Below are positions 55,083 to 64,000 of a DNA stretch of 64,000 nt, one piece after another (position 1 is the first letter of the stretch; each line of letters starts with the position of its first letter). A program made the translations under genes and the position numbers. This DNA comes from Candidatus Aenigmatarchaeota archaeon (GTDB lineage: Archaea; Aenigmatarchaeota; Aenigmatarchaeia; CG10238-14; SCSR01), in NCBI GenBank assembly GCA_018920185.1, contig JAHLMT010000002.1, positions 93,871 to 157,870 of the forward strand. Direction: 5' to 3'. The notes under the pieces were generated by a model. It was not told where the DNA came from. It saw only the letters and a program-made list of their open reading frames with translations, and made no database searches.

Positions 55083-55212
55083 CACATCAGAATATCTTAA
55101 AACTGCCAGAGCTCAACTAAACACAGTTTACCAAGCATCTGGCAGAATAATAAACCAACTAGAAAACATGAGAATAAGAAATGAACCTAATCCAGAAAAC
55201 TATTTACGAGCT
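55083..55212 (+). pseudogene. Fragment duplicated from the 5938-6546 gene
   Basis: ~130-bp match to 5976-6105; 7 mismatches in the 125-nt core; reads SEYLKTARAQLNTVYQASGRIINQLENMRIRNEPNPENYLRAGL* in the same frame, no in-frame start. Confidence 0.85.
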
Positions 55213-56462
55213 GGGTTGTAATCTCTCACTCTCTTATTGTAATTCTCAATGTAATTCCTAATAGCTTGGAGGGGTTCATCCACTAAATGAATAACTTCGT
55301 AATTATTAGATGTTATATCTCCGATTATTTTTAAGAGTTCTGAACCTCTTCTTAAGTGATCATTACCAACAATCATTATCGAGATTCCTCGCTCTGATCC
55401 TTGGAGTAATTGTTTATAAACATCGGAAATTTCTTCTTCACGTGCGTACATTCCCCAAGTTCTCTCCCTAGCATTTAGAGTAGTAAACTTAGCTAAATCT
55501 TTAACATATTTAGCAATATTTCTATAGGTCACACTCTCTATAGTCCCTTTTAAGCTGTTCAGAAGAGGAGAAAGTTCCTTAAATCTATTCCTAAATATTG
55601 TAGGATTCCTCGATTTCTTAAGTTCTTCTAATTCTTCTCTAACATGATTGAACGCATCATACATATCTTTAATTTCACTAAATACTTCACTACCATACCT
55701 ATTCTTAACATGATCTGGCGCATTTAAGAGTATAGAGAGACTTCCTATCACTTCATCAAGAGGCTTTATCAGATAATTTTCTAGTTTTCTCCAAGGTTTA
55801 CTGTAAAAGTCAGCAAATTCATCAGTAAATGGTAGCTTTTCGATCTTTTCGATACCTTTTCTTAATTCATGAAGATATTTATCAATGCTCCCACTACCCA
55901 CCTTTAATTTCATAAGCTCTTCTCTTTTTAAAGCCTGTTCAGACGTATGTGATGCATAAAGCAACGCCTTTTCATCCATTTCAATTATGTCAGCACCTAC
56001 CTCTCTACAGGTTTGAATTATCTTTCTTAAAGCTTCTGTTTGATATGGGCTGACAACCTCTTTACCGCTCTCTATCTCCTTAACAGTCCCCAGAGGTAAT
56101 TCAAGAAATACTCTCTTTGGTTTATATTTTCTGATCAGTTCTACCTCTTTGTCTACCTCTTCTTCTATTGCCTTTTTCACTTCAGGCGTGTTATATATAT
56201 CGGCAGCTTTTGCATGCACTTCCCCAATAACGACAAAACTTGGGTTTTGGGGTTCTTCAGATTTAAACAGGCGTGATACCAGTTCTCTAGGATTAAAGTT
56301 AACTAAAGAGGTCACCAAAAGTGAAATACCTATTATGCTACCGATAATATTTACAGAAATAGTGGTAACGGGAGAAATAAAACTTCCAGTAATTTTTGGT
56401 GAAAGTGAGAAGTATAAAATCAACAAGCCAAGAAGAAATACCCCAAGACGCCACCCACGCAT
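55200..56462 (-). CDS. TraB family (pheromone shutdown/TIKI-like) membrane protein
   Basis: FVVIGEVHAKA...KRVFLELPLG..., GISIMIVGNDHLRRGSELL; N-terminal TMs. Confidence 0.75.
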   Translation of the reverse strand: MRGWRLGVFLLGLLILYFSLSPKITGSFISPVTTISVNIIGSIIGISLLVTSLVNFNPRELVSRLFKSEEPQNPSFVVIGEVHAKAADIYNTPEVKKAIEEEVDKEVELIRKYKPKRVFLELPLGTVKEIESGKEVVSPYQTEALRKIIQTCREVGADIIEMDEKALLYASHTSEQALKREELMKLKVGSGSIDKYLHELRKGIEKIEKLPFTDEFADFYSKPWRKLENYLIKPLDEVIGSLSILLNAPDHVKNRYGSEVFSEIKDMYDAFNHVREELEELKKSRNPTIFRNRFKELSPLLNSLKGTIESVTYRNIAKYVKDLAKFTTLNARERTWGMYAREEEISDVYKQLLQGSERGISIMIVGNDHLRRGSELLKIIGDITSNNYEVIHLVDEPLQAIRNYIENYNKRVRDYNPARK

Positions 56463-56620
56463 AATTAAATTTTATTTTACGAATTTAAATATCTGTTAAA
56501 ATTTACTTAAGAAATAGTTCTTCGAGTTTTAAATAAATAAATTAACTATGACTACTAATAAGAGCAGCTTTTACTATTTTTGATACCGTTCCCATACGGT
56601 GTAAGTGGACAATAAGAATT

Positions 56621-57346
56621 CTAATCCGAAGGAATTCTTTTTGATATAAAAATTTCCTTGAAAAAATCTTCTTGCTCACCAATAACTTTCCCATCATGCT
56701 CTAAATGCAACAAAGGAACAAACTTATTAACAATCTTATCCCTTTTCCATTCTTTCACAAGTTGAGAAAATTCTACCTTGTCAGTATGCAACTTTTCCAT
56801 TAGTTCGTCTATTTCTTTCAGCATCTTTTGAGTTCTAATAGTTATATCCTCTTCAACTACATTAACTATGTCTAACTGTCTACGAACAACTTTTATTCTT
56901 TCTTCTTTTCTCTCTTTAACAGCAAGTGCTTTTCTCAGTGCCGCGATTAACTCTTCTAATGTTACTTGTCGCTTGGGTGCTCTTTTCATTGGATATCCAA
57001 GTTGAACAAGATTAGGATCAATCCCAAGTTCAGCAAATGGTTTATCTTCTTTTAACATTTCTTCTACAGATTCTTCCTCTTCTTCAAATATAGAAAGATA
57101 GTCAGCTTTTAACCTAAGCAAAATAGCAGCAACAAAAATGACTTTAGCTGGAATTCTGAAATCCAAGTCTTCTGCGTTCTTAATAAATTTAATGAAGCTA
57201 TCCGTCAACTTTACTAGATTAACATCCCATGGATTCAGTTGTTCCAAGCTTACAATATAATAGATAACATCCTCCCAACTCTCCTTCTCAATAATCGTTT
57301 TTAAAATGTTTTCTTCTTGTGATTTTACTTCTTGTTTCACATTCAC
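56621..57346 (-). CDS. scpA: Segregation and condensation protein A
   Basis: LEQLNPWDVNLVKLTDSFIKFI...AAILLRLKADYL; 4-nt overlap with smc. Confidence 0.9.
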   Translation of the reverse strand: MNVKQEVKSQEENILKTIIEKESWEDVIYYIVSLEQLNPWDVNLVKLTDSFIKFIKNAEDLDFRIPAKVIFVAAILLRLKADYLSIFEEEEESVEEMLKEDKPFAELGIDPNLVQLGYPMKRAPKRQVTLEELIAALRKALAVKERKEERIKVVRRQLDIVNVVEEDITIRTQKMLKEIDELMEKLHTDKVEFSQLVKEWKRDKIVNKFVPLLHLEHDGKVIGEQEDFFKEIFISKRIPSD

Positions 57347-59847
57347 ACCTTAGGCAATTCGAGTGCCATTATTTTGCTCTCACCATCTACCATCGAAACA
57401 CCATAAACACGATCACCATATTTAATTGTAGTATCATTATGTGTTATGAGAATAAACTGTGCATTCTTAGAAAATTCTTTAATCATCTCAGCAACTATCT
57501 TACTATTTTCCTTGTCCAATGCAGCATCAACTTCGTCTAAAATGTAGAATGGTGCAGGTTTGTATTTTTGAATTGCAAATATGAATGCTAAAGCTGTTAA
57601 TGATTTCTCACCACCAGACATAGCATCTATATTCAACAAAGTTTTGCCTTTAGGACTAGCTTTTATTATCAGTCCACTTTCGATATTGTTCGGATCTTCC
57701 AACTCCAAGCTTGCAGTGCCTTTTGTCATCTTTACAAAAATATTGTTGAATTCCTTACTGATTTCATTCAAAGTTTTGAAGAAAACTTCCTTTCTTTTCT
57801 CTTCTATTTCTTGTATCATCTGAAGAACAGCTTTCTTTTCCTCCAAAATTTTTTCATATTTTTCTTTATACCCTTCAAATTCAACTTTGAATTTTTCAAA
57901 TTCATCAATAGCTTTCAAGTTAACCAAACCAATTGATGCGAGTTCCCTTTCAATTTTTTTGATGAATTCTTCTAATGTATGTAGTTTCTCGTCGACATAG
58001 GTCATCTCCCCATACTGTTCTAATTCAAATTTAGCATTTTGTAATTCGGTTTCTATTCTTGCCTTTTCTATATTGCGTGTGTTTATTTCTATCTCGAGAT
58101 TAAGCTTTCTTTCATGCAATTTCCTTCTCCTCTCTCGTAATTTGTCAACTTCCTGTTCAGAAGCAATTCTCAATTTCTCTAAATCAATAAATTCTTTAGC
58201 TTCTTCAGATACACCAACTTTCTTTAGTTTCCTTTCCAACTCATTAACATCTTCTTTTAATGTCTCAACCTCATCACGCAACCGATTTCTCAAATCAATG
58301 TATCTATCAATCTCTTGTTTCACAGATGCTTCAACAAATTTGGGATGAGATTTGACATAATAACCACCAACCATAGCTCCACTTCGCTCGATTAAATCAC
58401 CGTCCAATGTAACCATTCTTGCTTTGCCAATACCAACAGCACGTGCAGCATCTAAATTCTCAACAATCAAAGTATTACCAAAAACAAACTCTATAGCAGA
58501 CATGAACTTTGTATCGTACTTTATCAGTTTGCTAGCAATTCCAATTACACCAGGCTTGTTTAACAAGGAAAGGTCACCAAAAAGTATAGGTCTAATCTTG
58601 TTCAAGGGCAGAAATGTAGCTCTACCGATTCTTTCTCTTCTCAGATATTCTATGCAATAACTAGCAACATCATCATTCTCAACAACAATATCATACAAAT
58701 GTGGTCCAGCTGCAACTTCTACTGCAACTTGATATTTTTCTGGTACTGATATCAAGTTTGCGACAGTTCCAAATACACCACGTAAATTCAACTTTATTAT
58801 ACTTTGTACAGCTCTAGGTATTTCTCCTGTTAATTCAGCTTTCTTAGATTCTAAAGCTTCAAGTCTTTCTATTAAATTATTCAACCTTTCTATCTCACGA
58901 ATGTTAGCATCAATTTTATCTTTCTTAATCAATAGTTGCGAACGCAATTCAGATATTTCTTTTTCAAGTTCGACCCTTTTTGACAATGCAATTAACTTAT
59001 CGGCAACTTCTCTGATACTAGCCTCTTTTATATCTAGTTCGGTCTCAACTTCTTCTAATTCTTTACTTAACTTTTCATTCAATTCTTTCTTTTCAGCAAG
59101 AGCTTCTTCTATTTTTGTTAGTTGATCTTGTAAAATTTGCATTTTCTTATTTATAAAAGACGCTTTCAAAACTCTCAATTGTTGTTGAAGATTTTGATAC
59201 TTGATTGCAGCATTTCTCTCTTCTTCCAATTTCTTGAAAATGTCATATCTCTGTGTGATGATTATCTCAGCTTCTTTTAGCTTCTGATCAACAGCATCCA
59301 AATCACCTTGAGCTTTCTCTTTCTTATCATTATACTCCGCTATTCCGGAGATCTCGTCGATTATTTGTCTACGTTCAACTGGGTTCATCTCAATTATTTC
59401 TGTTATATCACCTTGCAAGATTATGTTATGTCCGTCAGGATGTATCCTAGCGGCATTCAATGTCTGAAGAATCTTGTCGCGTGTAACAGTTCTGTCATTC
59501 ATCTTATATACAGTCACCCCCTTCCGATTTACCTTTCTAACTATTGAGAGTTCATCACCTTCGACCGGAAAGACTTTTTTAGAATTATCAAAAGTTAATG
59601 TGACTGACGCAAAATCAGCAGGTTTCTTACCATTACCACCGTGGAAAATCAACTCGTGCAACCTATCGGCACGTAAAGATTTAGCCGAAGTTCTACCTAA
59701 CACAAATGCAATAGCATCTAATATGTTACTTTTACCAGAACCATTAGGACCAGCAATGCAATTGAATCCTGGAAGAAAAGGTATAGAGACGCGTCTGTTA
59801 AAACTCTTGAATCCTTGCATTGTTAACTTTGTTATAGCTGTATTCAT
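57343..59847 (-). CDS. smc: SMC chromosome segregation ATPase (short arms)
   Basis: LTMQGFKSFNRRVSIPFLPGFNCIAGPNGSGKSNILDAI; hinge GVFGTVANLISV...ARMVTLDGDLIERSGAMVGG; LSGGEKSLTALAFIFAIQ; 834 aa. Confidence 0.95.
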   Translation of the reverse strand: MNTAITKLTMQGFKSFNRRVSIPFLPGFNCIAGPNGSGKSNILDAIAFVLGRTSAKSLRADRLHELIFHGGNGKKPADFASVTLTFDNSKKVFPVEGDELSIVRKVNRKGVTVYKMNDRTVTRDKILQTLNAARIHPDGHNIILQGDITEIIEMNPVERRQIIDEISGIAEYNDKKEKAQGDLDAVDQKLKEAEIIITQRYDIFKKLEEERNAAIKYQNLQQQLRVLKASFINKKMQILQDQLTKIEEALAEKKELNEKLSKELEEVETELDIKEASIREVADKLIALSKRVELEKEISELRSQLLIKKDKIDANIREIERLNNLIERLEALESKKAELTGEIPRAVQSIIKLNLRGVFGTVANLISVPEKYQVAVEVAAGPHLYDIVVENDDVASYCIEYLRRERIGRATFLPLNKIRPILFGDLSLLNKPGVIGIASKLIKYDTKFMSAIEFVFGNTLIVENLDAARAVGIGKARMVTLDGDLIERSGAMVGGYYVKSHPKFVEASVKQEIDRYIDLRNRLRDEVETLKEDVNELERKLKKVGVSEEAKEFIDLEKLRIASEQEVDKLRERRRKLHERKLNLEIEINTRNIEKARIETELQNAKFELEQYGEMTYVDEKLHTLEEFIKKIERELASIGLVNLKAIDEFEKFKVEFEGYKEKYEKILEEKKAVLQMIQEIEEKRKEVFFKTLNEISKEFNNIFVKMTKGTASLELEDPNNIESGLIIKASPKGKTLLNIDAMSGGEKSLTALAFIFAIQKYKPAPFYILDEVDAALDKENSKIVAEMIKEFSKNAQFILITHNDTTIKYGDRVYGVSMVDGESKIMALELPKV

Positions 59848-60155
59848 ACTATCGAGAATTTCTTTAATTAATAAATAATATTTAAACTTTCTCTTACTTG
59901 AGTTTTTCTTGACTTTCAGCTCTTGAACCTCTCCATACTGGCAATAAACATAAAGCAGACTCTTTTAAACCTCTTCTAAAACCATAATTTTTTATAAAGT
60001 TAACATGTATGTCGCAGATCACAGTTCTAAAAAGTCTGGGAACCGTGACAAGGTAGTACCCAAAAATGTATAACCATTCTCAAAAATAGAGTTTCTAAAT
60101 TTCTCAACGATTCATCTTGCATCAACCCAAATGAGATATGGAATAAAAGATTAAC

Positions 60156-60416
60156 TTAAACAGTAAACATTCTCTTTAAACTATCTGGAACTTCAAAAAC
60201 TTTCAAATGCAATCCGGCATCGACATAAGCCCATACAATAAAAGCTGTTTCCAGAGCTTGTAAATATTGCTTCTTTTCAAAGAATGATTTAGAATCTTGA
60301 TAATAAGAATTGAGAACTTTCAGCAATCCATCAGCTTTTGAATCTACTACTTTAAGATTTTGTATTATCTTTTCAATTCTTTCTATTTCTTTTTGAGCTT
60401 CCTTTTCTAGTTCCAT
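60156..60416 (-). CDS. DUF357 family protein
   Basis: YYQDSKSFFEKKQYLQALETAFIVWAYVDAGLHLKVFEVP. Confidence 0.85.
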   Translation of the reverse strand: MELEKEAQKEIERIEKIIQNLKVVDSKADGLLKVLNSYYQDSKSFFEKKQYLQALETAFIVWAYVDAGLHLKVFEVPDSLKRMFTV

Positions 60417-60420
60417 AGAA

Positions 60421-61335
60421 TCAACTAAAAGTTAGAATCTTTTCAATTATCTTTGGACGATGGCGTGCAATTACAAGGAAGAGTGCACCTACACCAATGA
60501 ACATTCCACCAACCAGCTGAAGACCTGTGGGAAAATTATCCAAAAATACCATCGAGTAAATGAAAATCACAAACGGGTCTAATGCTCTAATAATTGCAAC
60601 CTTGGACAACTCGGCCACCTCCAAAGCTTTGAAGAAGAATACAAATCCTGCTACAGCTGAAAGATTAGCGCCGATAAAAACTAAAAGCATGATACTCGGA
60701 GGTGGTATAACTAAATTCATCCTTGATATAACGTAAATAGATACTACCAAAAAGGTGAATACTAACCTCAACGCATTAAATACAACAGGTTCTATATGTT
60801 TAACGTAATTCTTCATGAAAAGTTGTTCTAAAGATACTACAAATGAAATGAATAATGCAAGAAACACCCCGGTTATTATATGTTCCCCACCTTTGAATGT
60901 AATCAAAAATGCACCTAAAATCATTATAACAGCTCCCAAAATTTCGCCTTTGTTAAACTTTTCTTTGAGATAAACTACTCCAAGTGCGACTGTGAATATA
61001 GTAGAAAATCTCATCAAAAATCCTAAAGTAGACGATCCCACTAGTTTCAATGCCAAAAGCCAAAAAATCGATAGGACACCACCCACAAATCCGAGAACTG
61101 CAATTGGTTTCCAATGGTTTCTGAGCAAGAATCTTGTTCTTTCCAATTTTTTAGTTATCACAAGCAAGATAAAAGCACCTATAACACCGAATCCAAAGAA
61201 GTAGAACATCAAAGTTGTAATGTTGACACTTTGTAATGCGACATAGTTTATAATAAATGAGGAAGATACTAACAACGAAGATAAAACTGCAAATATGTAT
61301 CCTTTCATTTGACCGTCCATAAAAATTCCTGACAT
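60421..61335 (-). CDS. EamA/DMT family transporter
   Basis: Ten hydrophobic segments, FLMRFSTIFTVALGVVYLKEKFNKGEILGAVIMILGAFLI. Confidence 0.88.
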   Translation of the reverse strand: MSGIFMDGQMKGYIFAVLSSLLVSSSFIINYVALQSVNITTLMFYFFGFGVIGAFILLVITKKLERTRFLLRNHWKPIAVLGFVGGVLSIFWLLALKLVGSSTLGFLMRFSTIFTVALGVVYLKEKFNKGEILGAVIMILGAFLITFKGGEHIITGVFLALFISFVVSLEQLFMKNYVKHIEPVVFNALRLVFTFLVVSIYVISRMNLVIPPPSIMLLVFIGANLSAVAGFVFFFKALEVAELSKVAIIRALDPFVIFIYSMVFLDNFPTGLQLVGGMFIGVGALFLVIARHRPKIIEKILTFS

Positions 61336-61362
61336 TAGAATTTGCCGTTCTATAAGATAAAC

Positions 61363-62364
61363 TCATCGGATATGCTCTATTTCTTTTTCCATCTTTTCTA
61401 CAGTATTTAAACTCTTTAACTCCTGCTTAATTCTATCAATAGTTTTTGTCCGCCTCCAGTCAATTCCCTTTAGTTCTGCAAGCTTAAAACTTAGATAGGC
61501 ACCTTGATAAACTAGAGACATCACTTTTGATAGCTTTGATTTTCCATAAGTCCAAATTTCATTAATATTTCTGACCTTGTCACGGATAATATTCTTAGTT
61601 ATTTCTATTCTTTTCGAAATTTCTATTCTTTCATCAACATCTCTCAAGAAAATAACTGATATATTTGGATAGCTGAAAATCTCATATCCGACTATTTCAT
61701 TATGATTTAATTCTGGTAGTTCCTCAACTTTAGCAATTAATTTGCTGTTTTCGTTTAACTCATTCTTAATTCTTCTCAACACCCCAGAAAATTCGGTTGA
61801 ACCATAAATAAAAATTAGAGAATCCTTTATATCATTTGCTATCTTGTCGATTCTCTTCAAATCAATTTTCTCCATCAAATTTAAAAACTCATTTTTGCCG
61901 CTAGAATAATCTTTGAGATTTAATTTTTCCAAGATTGAGAGCGCACTAAAGAATAAATAAGGCAAGGCTTCCCTCGGTTCATATCCACTTGGTAGCTGAA
62001 CAAAAGGTATATCCAACTTCTTGGACCATTCCAATAACTTACCACCAGAACTAATTGAAAATATTGCACATTTTCTTTTAACAGCTTCGACAAATTGATA
62101 CAAAGTTTCTTCTGTATTTCCTGAATAGCTTATACAAACAACTAAACTATTTGAATTGGCCAGTGACGGTAGGGTATATCCCTTTGAAACTTCTATAGGT
62201 ATATCCAAATCAGCTACATCCTTCACCAAATTACCAGCTATACCCGAACCACCCATACCAGCAAAGATAATTCTCTCAGGATTTGAGAAGTTTAGCTTAA
62301 TGGTATTGGCCAGTTGGATGGCTTCATCACATATTTTCCTATAATTTTGGATGGTATTACTCAT
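61363..62364 (-). CDS. Bifunctional phosphoglucose/phosphomannose isomerase (SIS domain)
   Basis: RIIFAGMGGSGIAGNLVKDVA, VVCISYSGNTEETLYQFVEA; start taken as MSNTIQNYRK rather than the 62415 extension. Confidence 0.88.
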   Translation of the reverse strand: MSNTIQNYRKICDEAIQLANTIKLNFSNPERIIFAGMGGSGIAGNLVKDVADLDIPIEVSKGYTLPSLANSNSLVVCISYSGNTEETLYQFVEAVKRKCAIFSISSGGKLLEWSKKLDIPFVQLPSGYEPREALPYLFFSALSILEKLNLKDYSSGKNEFLNLMEKIDLKRIDKIANDIKDSLIFIYGSTEFSGVLRRIKNELNENSKLIAKVEELPELNHNEIVGYEIFSYPNISVIFLRDVDERIEISKRIEITKNIIRDKVRNINEIWTYGKSKLSKVMSLVYQGAYLSFKLAELKGIDWRRTKTIDRIKQELKSLNTVEKMEKEIEHIR

Positions 62365-62429
62365 ACAAATGGCCCTTGAGACAGGATGACCCTGGGTTGT
62401 GGTGAGAGAGCCCAATTATGAAAATTATT

Positions 62430-62458
62430 AAAAAAATTAATAAAATTTTAATTTTTTT
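62430..62458. repeat. A/T-only inverted repeat AAAAAAATTAA-TAAAATT-TTAATTTTTTT
   Basis: Perfect 11-bp arms. Confidence 0.5.
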
Positions 62459-62847
62459 CATACCTAATCAAATTTAATTTTACCATTTTTTCATAATTTT
62501 AAAAAATAATTCCGGCCAAAGCAGTGGCGACCAGTTAAAAAGATTGATTCTCAAATCTCCACCGCTTCATCATAAAAATCTCTCTAGCAATTCTAAAACA
62601 AATTTTCATTTCTCGCCTCTATTTTCTCAAATTGATTAAGTCCATTCAATATACTTTCGGAAAAGTTTGAGACAGCAATCGAATTGGTTACAATCGTTAA
62701 AAGAAAGCTTTTAACAATCTGACAATAATTTTTCGTATTCTTTTTGTTATAAATTTTTCTAAAAATCAACTGGGAAAATTTAATAATTCTATGTCTTTCG
62801 TAATCTAGCTGCACAAAATAAATTTGATTTGAATGATTTTTTAGCCC

Positions 62848-63276
62848 CTACTTTATTTGCTTTAGTGGATTTATAAAAACAGCATAGATTGCTTTGCCCG
62901 GCAGTCTTCTTCTAAACCCTGCTTTTGCTTGGCTAATATTTTTATTTTTTGGAAAATTAATCCAGGGATCCATCCAAAAATTTTTATGTCTTATTAAATA
63001 ATGGCCATATGGATATTTCTTTGAGCGTCCAATAAAAACAATTGTGCCTTCCTTATAAATATTTTTTCGCCATTTCGATGTTAAATAGTGATATTCGCAG
63101 TTATATCCAAGCTTTCTTAATAGTTGACAAAGCTCACGCAGATAAAATCCAACTTTTTTAGCTTTATTTTTGCCTAAGAGGTTTACTATTTCTTCATAGC
63201 CTCGATTTGTCAAAAAGGCTATACAGGCTGCTCCACAGCCAAAAGGATCTTTTTGAACAGTGGGGCTTTGTTTCAC
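62848..63276 (-). CDS. C39-like cysteine peptidase-fold protein
   Basis: QKDPFGCGAACIAFLTNRGY (Q..CG.AC), later YPYGHYLIRHKNFWMDPW (H..D). Confidence 0.7.
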   Translation of the reverse strand: MKQSPTVQKDPFGCGAACIAFLTNRGYEEIVNLLGKNKAKKVGFYLRELCQLLRKLGYNCEYHYLTSKWRKNIYKEGTIVFIGRSKKYPYGHYLIRHKNFWMDPWINFPKNKNISQAKAGFRRRLPGKAIYAVFINPLKQIK

Positions 63277-63354
63277 TCACTCCTACTCCTATTACATAAT
63301 TATAACTCTCAAACGAAATCTTTATTTAACAATTTCTTCGTATGCATCATATGA

Positions 63355-63684
63355 ATGTGCATTGCCATGAGTCGATACACTCGCAAACGGCTGGTCTCCG
63401 CCCTGGGACCTTACGCTTCGTCTGAGGAAATCAAGCGAATGGTTAACAGTAGACCTCCAGCGGAACTGGTATGGGAAATATTGGAAATCCAGGACCGTCT
63501 ATCCAAGGCCATTTGTGAAGAGGTCGAAGAAAGCAGCAAAACTTTTATCAACTTGCCACTGATAGCCGACCATAATCGATACATACTCCCTTTGATACGG
63601 GCATTGTACTTCATTTCGCATCCTTACGACCCGAAACAAGGGTTCATGCGGTTTCTACGATACTTGGAATCCTATAAACTTTAG
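63355..63684 (+). CDS. Hypothetical protein in a less AT-rich segment
   Basis: 109-aa ORF with helical, protein-like composition; likely start at 63367 (MSRYTRKRL). Confidence 0.5.
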   Translation: MCIAMSRYTRKRLVSALGPYASSEEIKRMVNSRPPAELVWEILEIQDRLSKAICEEVEESSKTFINLPLIADHNRYILPLIRALYFISHPYDPKQGFMRFLRYLESYKL

Positions 63685-63792
63685 TGTCGCAGCTCTCTTT
63701 TCTGACTTCGGTGGCTGTGACAGCGCTGACTTTGCCTTAGGGAAATATTTCCTCATTAGCATCCCTCGAAGCACCGTTCGAGTTCCAGGCAA

Positions 63793-63942
63793 CTAGTAAC
63801 CATCAAGTACTGTGAGGGCACAAACCTCTCGCATAGCACGCGTCCTAAGCTCATTCCTATACCCGACAATTTCAGACAATTTGTGATCGTCTGTTAATGT
63901 CTGCCAAATGGACTGCAAATATTCAGCGGCGACCGTGGACAT
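63793..63942 (-). CDS. 49-aa small ORF (MSTVAAEYLQSIWQTLTDDHKLSEIVGYRNELRTRAMREVCALTVLDGY)
   Basis: Complete ORF read by eye; not in ORF track. Confidence 0.35.
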   Translation of the reverse strand: MSTVAAEYLQSIWQTLTDDHKLSEIVGYRNELRTRAMREVCALTVLDGY

Positions 63943-64000
63943 ATAAGTTGGTCTACAAAAGATAAGTTCTTATAAGTTAATCTAAATATTAGTGAGAATT

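Noticed and set aside
58073-59125. Several plus-strand Ser/Leu-rich ORFs over smc
   Set aside because: Typical antisense artefacts of Glu/Lys-rich coiled-coil codons.
60041-60060. AACCGTGACAAGGTAGTACC resembling the 3' end of 16S rRNA (GTAACAAGGTAGC)
   Set aside because: Only about 12 matching bases and no flanking rRNA sequence or anti-SD; coincidence.
62593-62814. 73-aa minus-strand ORF
   Set aside because: A/T-rich region, no motif or convincing start signal; insufficient support.
1-64000. CRISPR arrays, transposases, integrases, rRNA operon
   Set aside because: Scanned for repeated 24-40 bp units, DDE/tyrosine recombinase motifs and rRNA signatures; none seen.

Overview
AT-rich archaeal chromosomal window. 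Support for archaeal origin: TATA boxes ~25 nt upstream of many start codons, TIP49/RuvB-like ATPase, ADP-forming acetyl-CoA synthetase, KaiC-like ATPase, DUF357, PGF-type surface protein, Lhr-like helicase, SMC-ScpA-ScpB. Gene density is high. Housekeeping blocks include split ADP-forming acetyl-CoA synthetase, glutamate dehydrogenase, a COG2403 GTPase + carbamate kinase + ornithine carbamoyltransferase operon, aldehyde dehydrogenase and M42 peptidase. The most interesting part is ~25.0-40.7 kb, an envelope thiol-redox / probable copper-handling island: VKOR-Trx, CcdA/DsbD-like, DoxX, two thioredoxin reductases in the window, tandem-Trx, DsbA, YHS-containing CPC-type P1B ATPase, a membrane-anchored winged-helix regulator, two membrane proteins that share a near-identical C2H2 finger cassette, and a tightly coupled operon (30.6-33.3 kb) of unknown membrane proteins interleaved with Cys/His-rich micro-ORFs missing from the ORF track. 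A perfect 14-bp palindrome TGAAACTAGTTTCA occurs twice, at the regulator start codon and just upstream of the operon TATA box. Other notable signals: a ~130-bp in-frame duplicated gene fragment at the 3' end of a TraB-like gene that splits the scpA/scpB neighbourhood, an SMC with shortened arms, a frameshifted HEPN/MNT-like pair, a LamG domain inserted in a pilin-like protein, a redox operon with two 19-bp palindromes, and a compositionally different right edge. No rRNA, tRNA, CRISPR array or transposase was recognised. All family calls are from reading motifs; no searches were run.
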